From Hetaerina americana (taxonomy: Eukaryota > Arthropoda > Insecta > Odonata > Calopterygidae): a stretch of DNA of 64,000 nucleotides. The first letter of the stretch is position 1; every line of letters begins with the position of its first letter. The stretch covers positions 109,271,869-109,335,868 of the forward strand of contig JAKTNV010000002.1 in the NCBI GenBank assembly GCA_022747635.1, written 5' to 3'. Position numbers and translations under genes: made by a program. This document shows, one piece after another, positions 1-12,400 of this stretch. The notes beneath the pieces were generated by a model, which searched no databases, had not been told where the DNA came from, and worked only from the letters and a program-made list of their open reading frames with translations.

Positions 1-226
1 CTGGAGTCATGCATCCACATTAAAACGAAATCAGTTTTTTTTTTTAATGGTCCACCAATTTCTTGGGGCATTTTGCAACCATTATTGTAAGGAAGGATCG
101 ACAGAGAAAAAGGAATTAATTCAATTAATAATCTAACTTTCACGTATTATTAGCTGAAAATATTGACTGCTTACTAGAAAATATGCCCGAGACATTGTGT
201 TACTATCAGGTCACAAAAAACAAAAC
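1..226 (-). other. Putative 3' untranslated region of pps
   Basis: No coding potential is seen. On the minus strand an ATTAAA hexamer occurs at plus positions 43-48, directly followed by an A-run. It could be a poly(A) signal or simply an A-rich stretch. No AATAAA is present before the window edge, so the transcript may continue beyond it. Confidence 0.3.
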
Positions 227-462
227 CTAAAAGCGGAGCCATTTAGGATAATCTCTCCAGCATGAAAGACACATTCGTTCATACGATGCCACATATAAGA
301 AATGTTCCAAACCTTTCTTAATGGATGCACCGTCATAAGGGATTACACTAGACTCGGTGGAAGCAGCTGATAGCTTGCGGGAGTTCCCATATTTCTCACC
401 CTTCTTCTTGCGGAGACGCACAATGATACCAATTAGCAAATGTGGCCTAAAATCTTCAAAAC
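227..462 (-). CDS. pps: pps exon 20 (last recognised coding exon), C-terminal tail, aa 1831-1908 and stop
   Basis: The acceptor is TTCCAG|GTTTTGAAG. It begins GFEDFRPHLLIGIIVRLRKK, finishing the SPOC-following strand (RPxLLIGIIVR). About 55 residues with basic and Ser/Thr composition follow, ending at the TAG of 227-229. A GT dinucleotide after AAGAAAG near 312-318 could serve as an alternative donor to an exon outside the window. So the stop at 227 is the simplest ending but not proven. Vertebrate DIDO1 and PHF3 run on for hundreds of residues after SPOC. Confidence 0.8.
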
Positions 463-3400
463 CTGGAACAAAAACGGAAATAATTCTTAAAAAATTGGAT
501 ACATCACAAAAAACATTAATAAAAACTTCAGGTACATTTGATGCAGGCAAATGCGCACACCAAGAAAATCAAGGAAACATTGGTTAAACAAAATTTACTT
601 TTCAAGGAGCATACCTGGTCCATCCAACGGTAATAACACTTGCGGTACAATGCTATGGCTGGCCAAGGGCATCAAATAAAAATCTTTCACAGTTTTACTA
701 GCATTTCCAACAACACCAAACCTAGTTAGAACAGAGAAAAAAACATATTAAAACCTAAATATAACTGCCACCACTTAAGAACTATAAAATAAATGATACA
801 ATGGATGGTTGGAGTTGGTTTTCTCCCGGTTAAGAACCACAACTTTAATTTCAGATCACAGATTCCCTTCACTGATTTTATTTTTGTATTCTAGTGCTAT
901 TAAGGTGGTATGTCTGTTTTCACTACCATAAGTCAGCTTCCCCAAACTTGGGGTATGGGTGGTTGAAACTATTTTCAATTGCTTGGCGTTCTGAAAAGCA
1001 TACCTTCATGCTCTCATCCTCTGAACATTTTCACATGAAAATGACCTATTTTGCAAATCAAATATGATAGCATTTGTACAACTCATACGGTGATGGAGTC
1101 AGAAAGCTTCGACCCAAACATGAAGATGGTGAAAACAACGCAAGATCTGGTGACTGACAACTGACACCTTTTGTACTGCCTTGACACCACAGATATAACA
1201 GAGTTGGGCTCCTGCATATATTTAAGTGTTGAAACTTGCTTTATCACATCACAACTACACTATCAAAAATAATTTTTTCCCTCCAAACAATTTTGAAGTT
1301 GAACAACTGTTAGTCCGAGTCGAACAGCGAGGCATCTTAAATTCTCATGCGTTTTAAGTAATAGTAATGAAGGCAGTTGGAATCATAGATGGAGCTAACC
1401 ACCATCTATGATCCAAATAACCTAAACATGTGATACTAGTAGTGGGACCATTTTTACAAACTTATACTTTTGCAGGTAACTTACCTATTGCGAATTGCTA
1501 GGTAGTTGTAGAGGTAGAGGTAGGAAATTTTTTCTTCGTCATTGGCAGGAGTGAGACGTACAACAACTATTTCCTGTAAAACATGAAAAAATTATGGTAC
1601 ATATTAGAATTGTCAAAAATCAGGGAAAGATTATATGGAAAAAGATTACATAAAAAATATAAATTGATATCCTCATCAGTTACACTGGCATTACAGACAA
1701 CATTCAACATAAAATTGTACATATTGCAGTGTAATGTCAAAGAGTTGTAAGTAAATAAATTCTGCCAGTTCTCCAACTTTATGCAGGCACCCAATTGAGC
1801 AGCCAATTGGAAAAGTTGTAATTGGAACATATGAAAACTGATTAAGAGAGTGAATAATTGAAAGTGAATTGTTGAATGAAACATTTCAAGTGTGCACAAA
1901 AGGGTTGGCCAAAAACTGAATTACCAAACCTTGGTGTACGAAACTTGCACCCATGTGAATTGTTTCCTGCTTTTAAGAATGCATGACTTGAGCTATTTAT
2001 TTCTATAAATTTAGGCCAGCAGAAGGGTGCAACAACCACCCGACACACCTAAATAGCGCATTCAATACAATCCATAAGGCAATGAAAATACAACAGATCA
2101 TTCTCAAAAGGGGCAGTTGTCAAAGCAAGAGACAATTGAGTTTCTCTAAGTTCACTTTATAGAGGGGTAATCTGCGTGAAAAGCCTTGGATTGATAAGTA
2201 ATCGTCTCAATCAAGCAAAAAGGATGGATAGTGCAAAATAAACACAAAAGCAGTGAAGTTGCCCTAGAAGAGGGCAAACCAAGAGGCCTCTGCTAAAACA
2301 GAAATCATTTAATTGCAAATACTAGGCAAATGGGGAATAATTGCTCCACCACACTTGGGGTATTGGGTTGTTTTGAGTGGAAAAAATCTTCTTCGCATCA
2401 AATGAAATTTCCCTCTTAGGGTCTGCTCAAGAAACAAGAGTATACCATGTGAATACAGTCTAAGAGTACATTAAATGAGCAAATATCATGATACCTCGAC
2501 TTACAAACTGCTCAAAATAAATACTTTTTTCATATTCTGTTTTGACCACAACATATGAACTTATTCTCAAGAGATAAAGTGTGATACTTTTCTAATGCAG
2601 CCTATCACAGACAATATAAGCAACAAAAGCACCTATATGAAACGATGCCAATGAGTGCACTCCACCAGTTAGCATTTCTTGCAGCGAACTTGAAGCATCA
2701 CCGTGCCACTCTCATTCTGTAACATATATGTACAACATTCAGCTCTTAAAATTTCTCCATTATAATTTTAAATGTTACTTTATACTCACCTAATGTGCGA
2801 TGAATGCATAACAAATTTACGATGTCATTCTTTATTTGTTGCCATTGAGACAGAAAGAACCAACTGATGACAACTAATACAAAACTAAACAGTAAAACTA
2901 GTTGCAAGAGCATTGATTTTTTTTTTAATTTAATAGAGAATGGTTTTTATATAAAGCATTGGTTTCATGAATAAAAATACGTAATAATACTTCAAAAATG
3001 CATTTTCGTACTTTTTTCCAAAATTACAAACAAGGGGAATGTATTATTTGATTTCCCACCAGATATAATGGAAAACTGGGTTTCCTGAATGAACCGTGGA
3101 TAAGGGTGAATTATGTCTACAAGTTGAGGTGCTGCTGAATTTGCACTAGTAATTCACCATCATGCAGAAAGTGACCAATAGACAGGATACTTTCATATAT
3201 CCATAAAGAAATCTTTACTATTTTACTTTACATGCTCATATAAACCATATTTATCATAAGCACATTCTGTGGAGTTCATACAGATTGGAGGAATAATTTC
3301 CAATTTAAAATATTAATCCATGCGGTTATTCCTGTCTAATTTCCTCCTTGCGCACTGGTTCCTTAAAAAGATATCATATAATTCCTCTGTCCCAGAAAAA

Positions 3401-6400
3401 CACTAAATAGAGGTTTGCTCCAATTTTCAAAAAAGGTAACAAGCAAGATATTATTTTACTTACTTTTGTGCCAGATTTTTTCATCTTAGATATATATTCC
3501 CAAACTGTATCAGGACTGATTCTTCCAACTATGTCCACGCAATCTGGAAGGTCATTGCTCAGATCCATGTAAGATCCTGAAACCTATAAAGAGAACAATA
3601 ATCAGGAAAAATGCATCAAAGTAAGATCTAAATAAATTCCAAGAAACTGCAGGAGATGCCAAAACAGTAACTGTTAATGGAGTCACCCGCTAATATGCAT
3701 TTCATTGCAACAATTTCAGAGAGTAAAAATCATTCGCCTAGCCTGGGCATTTGAACTCTGATCCCGGTCAAGGGGAATCAAATTTGATGAATTTCATTTC
3801 GGAATTAGATCAAGTTCAGCGGAGGGGGGCTAGATTTGTCAAAAATTGTCATGACCAACACAGTAGCGTAACTACTTTGCTAGAAAATTTAGGCTGGGAT
3901 TCCCCAACACAGCAGCGTTTACAATATAGATTAAACATATTAAAAACATTTAAAGATGGGTCCTTTTCCGATGACATCAAGAACATAATACGAACCCCAA
4001 CGTATTACGGGCGGAGGGATCACGAATGTAAGATTAGAGAGATTGACTGCTGGACAGGCAGATTTAAATGGTCATTTTTTCCGAGAACAATAAGACACCC
4101 GAATGCTTTTAATCAAAATCCCCCATGAGCCGGCTCGACATAATAAGTATTAACCTACAAGGTAGCGACTGCGCATGGTTATACGTTTATATTTATAAAT
4201 ATTTTTTGCATGTTCCCCCACCTTTCCCCTTCCATTTGAAAAACCCTAACCCCCTCATCCCTTACCCTTTCCTCCTGGTGCTGCACCCCTTGCCACACAC
4301 CTTTTTGGTGGCTCACAGGGTATTGATGTAGATGTAGAATTATTTTTACACTCTGAAATTGCTGCATTTAAATAAATGTGTGCAAGGCTATCGAAGAGCC
4401 AATCATCATTGCTCATGAGTAATTTATTACACAGTCACACCATGCTAATTCAAGTGTGGTAGTTTAGTCAATGATGACTTTAATATATTTTTTTAATTTT
4501 CTACCCACGTTAATGAACAGGTTTTAATTTTCTAGCACCCTATTCGAGAGCCAAAAGTAATTTGATTACTAAAATAAGAACTCTAATTACGAGGAATAAT
4601 TATGTTATAAAATGTAAATTAAATAAGTTATACACCATTTTACCTTTGCCTCCATCAACCATATTTCTGCCTCTTTTTAACTCACAAAAGATTCTATATT
4701 AAAACACTGCAATTACATTCAATATGAAATTTCTCTTCTGCTAATTAGCTTCAAGGACACAATACATAGGAACTTTGAATTAATGCCATTTTAAGTGAAG
4801 TAAGTGAAAAATACATTAACTACTGGTTAATGGTGAGAAAATATTTTAAGTATATTTCATAGGGTTACAATAAATATAATGAACATATCGCCTAATGAAT
4901 TGACCAATTTTCCAAACTGGAAAATGAGAGATTGCATTTTGTGCAGTTGGATTACCATGCTGACCGATGCCTAGGAAGTTTAAAACTTTTAAAATTGATT
5001 AACTTGCGCCATAATAACTGATATTTGACAAAAATCAACTCAAGGAAAATTGAAATTTTATGCAAATTCTGGCTTCGTGAAACAATTTAGGTTTGACTGC
5101 TCTGATGTATGCATCAGAAAATGTCTGGAACTTAAATTAAGAAGTAAATTTGACAATTATACAAATTCAAGGTCCCTAAATCTTAAGTTTCAATTCAATT
5201 GGAATATAACGAATTATTTGGAACAAAAACCAAATCTGATTCACACAAATGGTGTCACACAATGGTGTTTCCTGGAAACATGAATTTTTCTCTTCATTGC
5301 GATAATACCTTAACCTTAAATCAAGAAATATAAATCTTATCTTGATCAATCAAGATAAGTGAGTTTGTCTTATATCTTTGCATAATCTACGAACAGAGGA
5401 ATTGCACCAGGGTCTTACCTTTCCCCAAGATCTTAAGATTATTATTATGTAGCAGATTAATCAGATCAGCCATAGCTCATTTAATAATTTCCATCATAGA
5501 TAAAAAAATTACTCATAAGTGAACGGATGTTTCAAACTAATATATGGAAAAAATAATGGGTCAACTTACAGGATGTGCAGTGGTAAAAAACTTTGCAACT
5601 TCTGACATACTAACAAATCCTTTCCATACTGTAGCAGATTTGCCCTTGTCAACTTCATCTGTGTCTATGTCAGGCGTTCTAGAAAATAAATAGAAACATA
5701 TTACAACACCACCAATTAAATCCATTTGATTTTCTGGTGTACACAATAAAAAGTAAAAATATAATAATTGCATGCTTGATTAACAATTTTATTCAGTTAT
5801 AAATTAGTTTTTTAGGGAGAATTAATGGATGAGATCTGAGTAACTACATGCACTCAAGTTGATCATAGTACCAAATTGTACCAATGAAGACAATTTTAAT
5901 TCATTCATTCATTCTGCCTTCCTTCTGCACCATACAAATAATTTGTTTAAAGCTCACCTAGATAGCAATAGACATCAGATACACACACTGGATAAATTAA
6001 ACTAAATAGACTTACGCAGATGGAAAATATGTAATAAAAGCATAGTTTTAAAATCATTTAGGTAACCACATGAATCATCATAAAACCCAATATCACAAGC
6101 ATCAGGTGATATTTGAATAAAGGGTATTTAAGATTCTAGATAGCAAGTTGGGCTTTCATTTGTAAGATGATGTTGATGATTAAGCATTACACCTGCCATA
6201 CTTTCTGCTGCCTATCATATCAAGTCAGTGCACTTTAATTTAATGACATGCACTACCAATCCCCCTTTTTTTAATTGTACTACATAATAGTTAATTATAT
6301 TTTTTATGAATATTAACCATTCAAAGTCTAACCCTCAATTTGCATTAATTATGCTAGTTTAGAGATTCAATATTTATGAAGCACAGGCTTCCTCAAATGA

Positions 6401-9400
6401 ACAGATGTCATGAGATAAGAGGGAGAGAGGCCATACGGAATCACTGAAGTTACTAGTCTGAAAGAAAGGAAATTCAAACAGGTTCTTAGGCTGAAAGAAA
6501 ACAGTTCAGTTGATTATACCAAGTCACAAGCAGTGCCAAAGCATCCATAAAATACAATAAAATATCAAATTGCTCCATGTATAACCACTGGAAAAAATCA
6601 TTCTCACACACCGAAACATATCTCTGGATATTGCATGTCCTCGGTCATTGTTCCAAGTATTTTTTTTAATTAACACTTTTTGACCATATATTCTTTGATT
6701 TCTCAATTTAGATTGATTTCCAAAGATTATCTATTTGTTTAGAAAGCAAGATAAATAAAATTCACCCCCAATCTTAAATATTTCTTTTTTCCTTGCTTTG
6801 TCCCCAATCAACGAGATCAAGACAAACATCACTGGAACTCTACAAAATCTAAAACAAATACAACAAAAGGAACTAATAATCGTAGAAACAAAGAGAACCT
6901 GGAATCAACCAGTTTCAGCAAACAGCAAAGTTATTGAAAATTGTTTAAAAATACATTGCTCCATGACCCCACACAACTGGACTCTGAGAAACTCCTCAAC
7001 TAACCCAACTGGTTTCACCAAAAGCATTCAATCACCAATAATTTATTGAATCTACTTGTTTGCAACAGCTAACAACAAAAATATAAACTGTAATCATTGA
7101 AAGAGTTATTTAGTTGTAGGCTATACAAATATTTCCAATAAGGGTAAATGAATATGGATGACCATTAGGACTAATGATAGTTATCCATCAATGATAAGCT
7201 ACAGGTATGTATGACCGACACTCGAAAGATTGAGGAGGAAGGAAATGAAGGCGAAAAACGGCACTTAATTTTCGCTGAACATGTCTGATTTCCAACCCCA
7301 ACATAGTTTAATAACAATGAAATCAACCTCCCAGACAAAAACCAACCGTGATGCACGTACTTGATTGTCACCGTTGAGCTGGGTTCTCTGTCCGATGTGT
7401 CGCTGTCATCCGCCAGCCCCTTGCCCATTTTCGTTCTCCACAACCCCGAGGAGCCCTCATACTTCCCCATCTCCTCCTTCTTCATCTCATCCAACACCAT
7501 CGCCTCCATATCCTTCGTGTCGCTCTCCATTTCTTCCTTGATGTCCATCAGATCTCCGCTCTTTTCCTCGCCCACTTTGGAACTCAACTTCAAAGAGTCC
7601 TTCTCTCCATCCTTCCTCTTCTCCTTCGATTCTTTGCTGGTGCCGCTGCTGCCGCCGTTGTTACTACTACTACGGTGCGACGAGGAGCTTGAACTCCCGC
7701 TGCTCCTCCCTCCGTCTTTTCTTCGATCGTGGTGCCTACTACTTTTACTCCTGTCCTTTCTCCTATCGTCCTTGTGACCACCACTTCCCTTCGAGTCCCC
7801 CTTCCTCTCGCCCTTCCGATCACCCTTCCTATCACTCTTCCTCTCGCTTCCTCTCCCACTTGCGTCTTTCTCATCCCTCCTGTGCTTCTCCATCAAACGA
7901 TCCTTATCGAACAACTTGTCCCGGTCTTTTAACTGAAATCATTAAAAACAAAACCCATAAGCATTCCCAATTTGGAGAGATCCACAATATATAGACACAA
8001 CCAATACACCAAAATGCACAAGTTTGGTACACAACAAGCAACTTGAACAGTGAAATCTTCATTTTCAAGCTATTAGGATTCAAGTTTGATGAAAAGTGAC
8101 CATATAGTGAAAAACACATGAAGACACACATGAGATGAAAGGTCATAACAAGCATTCAAACAAATATTACAAAATGGTTTCCCTTATAAATTCTGGAAAA
8201 ACTGAAATGTGTGTGAGATATGGAATCAAAACATTGCTTCCATATCATGACATTAAAAGAATGAGTACAAAATAATATCAAGTATTCTCAATTTGGGGGA
8301 ACATAGCAACTGGAGAAAGAAACAACATAATTGCAACTCCTATTTCCACAATAATGAGCCATGTCTGAACTTCATAAGACAAGTAATTTCCCATTTTATA
8401 ATTCCAGCCATAACAAATTCAAATGGATCAACATAAGAAATTGGTTGAACAGCATTTCCTCAATTTTGCACACTGAATTTAAGTATCAAATTTTGCCTCC
8501 ACTTCCACAATCAAATACTGAATGCAGGGATAACACTTTTCTCTTAATAACTTACAAGATCTAATGTCTAGTGGTTATGATCAGTGTCACATTACTCATC
8601 ATAATCTCACATTTATATTACAACCTTTAAATTTCAAAATAAATTATCAAATAAAGCAAAGTACTGGAAGATAGCATGGTTAGAAGTACCAGAGAAGAGA
8701 ATTATCTAGTCAACATCTTAAATAAGTGTTATTTAGTGATTATACTAACTAGAAAGAAGATGGGACTATTTCTCTCGCATGGTTGCTAAAATATGTACTT
8801 AATAACTGCATACATCTGGAGATCAGTGCACATGGTTTCTAGAAGCTTATGTGAATTTTTTTCCCAATAAATTTAATCATGAAAACAATATTGAATTATT
8901 AAATGATTTTCAATTTATGTCTACTGAACAAATCAAATCATACAATATTTTTTCCTAATGCAACACATTTTTAAATGGCTACGCATAACCATGGTTGGGT
9001 GCAGGAGATTTAGGGAATAACCATTAATGCAATAAATGGCTTTTCCTTGTACAAATTTGTTAGAAATAAGAGTGGCATGACCATTCTTGTTCATTATACA
9101 CTTTGAAATATGAAATAATTCGCTAACATGCAATGCCTAATTGATTTTCTCCAGCAACCATTTCATCCTTGCATCTGCCGGTCATATTTTTATACAATAT
9201 TTTCATACGTTACTCTAAAAATTAAAGTGAATTGACAATGATAACTAAATTAATTTTATAATGGCTATAAAATAGAGAAGTGGTGCTAAAATGGTAAAAA
9301 GATATCCTTACTACGGCGTACTAATTTAATTTAATTTTTTCGAATTTCCAAAATCGAATAAACCCTCTAAATCACTGCTGAAAAACAATTGTTTGATGAA

Positions 9401-12400
9401 TAATTGCCAAAAATCAGACAAAATTCATCTACACCTGATGATGACGTATAAGATGCTCCATTGCAGGATTCATGTTTTGCCTTCAAAAATATTTAATCGA
9501 CCGCATTGATTATTTCAAAAATATTTTTCAGCTCAAGTGTTACTTTGGGCACACTTCAACTAAGAAATATAATTCAATGAATTTTTCCTTAATAACCTGC
9601 TGGCTATTACTATAATGAGCCTTCAAGTAACAACACACAGCAAATTAATTAAATTGATCATGAGCAAAATTCAGGAAATCTCTATATTCAAGATTTTTTT
9701 TTAAGAAATGTGGCCTGGGCATTTATGATCACCAATGTTCTTGATCTATGCAACCCTTTCTATTACTTGACATTGTATACAAACACTGACACAGAGTTAC
9801 TCATTTTTCTGGCATTGAATTTCACAACGAAGTAAATTTTCCACTTTCACAAAACTCAAACTTCAGAAAATGAATGTTTTTTGACGTGATTTGATTGGTT
9901 AAAATGCTGACTGATTACCCCTTAAAATCAACAATAATGAAACTTCTCAAAGTCCAAATCATTACTAATATATATTTAATGCATGCAATCACCAAAGTTT
10001 CAATCGAACACTTTGTCATTATTTTGATATGTAGTCATTTGAGACCTACTTTTTACCATGTATCATGAATATTATTACATTATTCAAGATTTTGGATTTT
10101 GGGGTTTTATTTAACTCTTTCCCAAAAATTAAATGGCTTATTTCTACATAAAATTTGACCGTAGATGCATGAATTAACAATATATTATACTCACGAAGTC
10201 ATCTCTATGTTTTGAAAACAGGCTTGATTCGAGTGTGATGTCCTCCACTGTTGATGTCACAGAATTTGTAGGTGGTATGTCAAGTGATGGATCAGAAGGT
10301 TCAAGCTTGCTTTCAACAGATTCTGAAAATTTTAAAGTTATACAATTATATGTAAGTACATTAAAATTTCGTAATTGTAAATATAGTACTTGGAAATAAA
10401 GGTAGCTTTATGGAAAAAAACTTATCACAAAACAAGGATACAAAGAGTAGCATTATCCTCACTTGCATGCAGATGATCTTAATTCTAATTTTGTGCCGTC
10501 ATTGAAAATATAGTATGCCAAACACAAAATGCTTGAAATGATTTAATGCTTTCATTTAAGCATGCAGTTTATGAGTCAAAATATTGAAGCCACTGAATTC
10601 ATGGAAGGTCAAGGGTGGATACTAGCACAAAATTTTAAAACAAGTATGAATGATCATGCGAAAGTTTGTAGTACCAACCTTGAAGTTTGAGATTTTCATC
10701 CTTTTCGATAACTTGCTCCCCTTTGTGAGTCTTCATAACGTAAGTGATGGCCTGAGACATCATGTCCAGTTCATTCTTCTTAATCATTTCCAATTGCTAA
10801 TTCCAACACATGCCGTAGAAAGAAATTAAGATAATTCACCAAACATTATTAAATATCACAAACAAATGCAGTTCCTGTTTCAACTCAATTAAAAAAATTG
10901 ATAACTATGGACAATAACTTATCAAATATCATAAAAACACAACAACAAACACTTGAAGTTGGAGTGGAGGTAAGCAATTTTATATTGTGGGCTAAAGTTC
11001 TTTGCATGCCAGTACGAGGAGAACCAAGGAATTGAGACATTGCAAAGATACTACCCTAAAAGAGGTAATATCATGAGAAAACACATTGCTAATATGGGTA
11101 AAATCTGTAGTTTCGATACTTTTACTCACACACATAACTTGCACATAACAATTTACTAGCTTCTGCTCAATGTAATTTTTTTTATCTCTCAAAACTATTA
11201 AAGGAATATGAATTGCTATTATATCAAAATAATATGCTGAACTAAGTCCAAAAAAAAGTTGCCATCTTATATCATTTTCAAATATTATTTGTTAGAGTGA
11301 AAAAATATTTAATGCAATCTATGTAAGCATATCATAAATTTATTTTTTCAATTTTCCAAATTCACCTTTGAGACATTCATGAAAATGTGCCTAATAAACA
11401 AATTTGAGTGAAAATAATATTAACTAAGCAATATCTAATATAATATAAAAGCTATTGTGAGTCTGGTTATTATTCATCGTATAAGTATACTTGCAACGGT
11501 ATGCATGTACCCCTGGATACGTAGGCTTCAATTTTAAATAATAGACACAGTAATCATAACTGAGTGAGTTCATTTTCCTCTTTTTGGACTATATCTTTTT
11601 TAACCAGACCTTGTTTGAGTTTCCACGTTACAATTTAAAGACTTTTTCAATTATTTTTTAGAAAGTAGAAGTAATTTAAAGGAATAACTTAGGTTGAAAA
11701 CTAGATGATGCTTCCAAATGTTGATGGTGTGAGACAATTCCACTTATGACAAAAGACTGAATTAACTGTAATTTGTGGCAAAATAATTAAACCAGAACAC
11801 AAAGTATCAATTGAGAACTGCAAGAAATTATAGATCAAGACTGCAAGAACATGAATTTGCTCCGCCAACGTTGCAATGCATTGCCTTTTTCCAAAGAATT
11901 GCCCGATGCACAATTTCATAGCTACTGTCATGGAGGGAGAGAACTTGACTCACGAGTAGCTGAATATCCAAACAACTTTCCGGAATTTTTATCGGACACA
12001 AAAACCATTATTATAAAAATTTTAAAAATAACATCAGAAGACATAATAGTGCATTGTCATTTGCATCAATGGGAGCACAGACAACTGCATCAATGGGAAG
12101 TGGTTCTTATTGTTTTCATGCTCAGGGCTGGGTATGCCATGGAACATCAAATTTATACCTGGGGAAGGTACGAGCTACAGAACTACGGTGCAATTGCAAA
12201 CAACTGACACAAAACAAGCAACAGGAGAATAATCCAACTAGCAAGGAATGTCATCCATATTTAATGGAATATTTGGATGCTTTCATTAAGGACATTACAC
12301 CTATGCACACAATTATATAAGATATTACATTTGACTGTTGCAAATTTATTTGCAATAGGTTTCACCAGGATAAAATTAAAATTTACAAATGTCAATGAAA

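Larger units (their letters stand above)
3584..5569 (-). other. Intron 16 of pps
   Basis: It contains a SINE-like repeat (about 3637-3765), a CR1-like 3' end (about 3766-4337) and a short SINE-tail fragment (about 4338-4368). The rest (4370-5569) is AT-rich with no recognisable content. Confidence 0.75.

Noticed and set aside
1382..1412. 11-bp hairpin as a functional RNA element
   Set aside because: The stem is short with a 9-nt loop, and such hairpins are not rare in tens of kilobases of AT-rich intron.
1567..2048. Minus-strand frames of 110 and 68 codons near 1.6-2.0 kb as separate genes
   Set aside because: They are AT-rich intronic frames with no motif, lying between well-supported exons 17 and 18.
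7361..7777. Plus-strand 138-codon Leu/Ser-rich frame
   Set aside because: Complement of the Lys/Arg/Ser linker in exon 15. The apparent hydrophobic runs come from complementing AAG/GAG/AGC codons.
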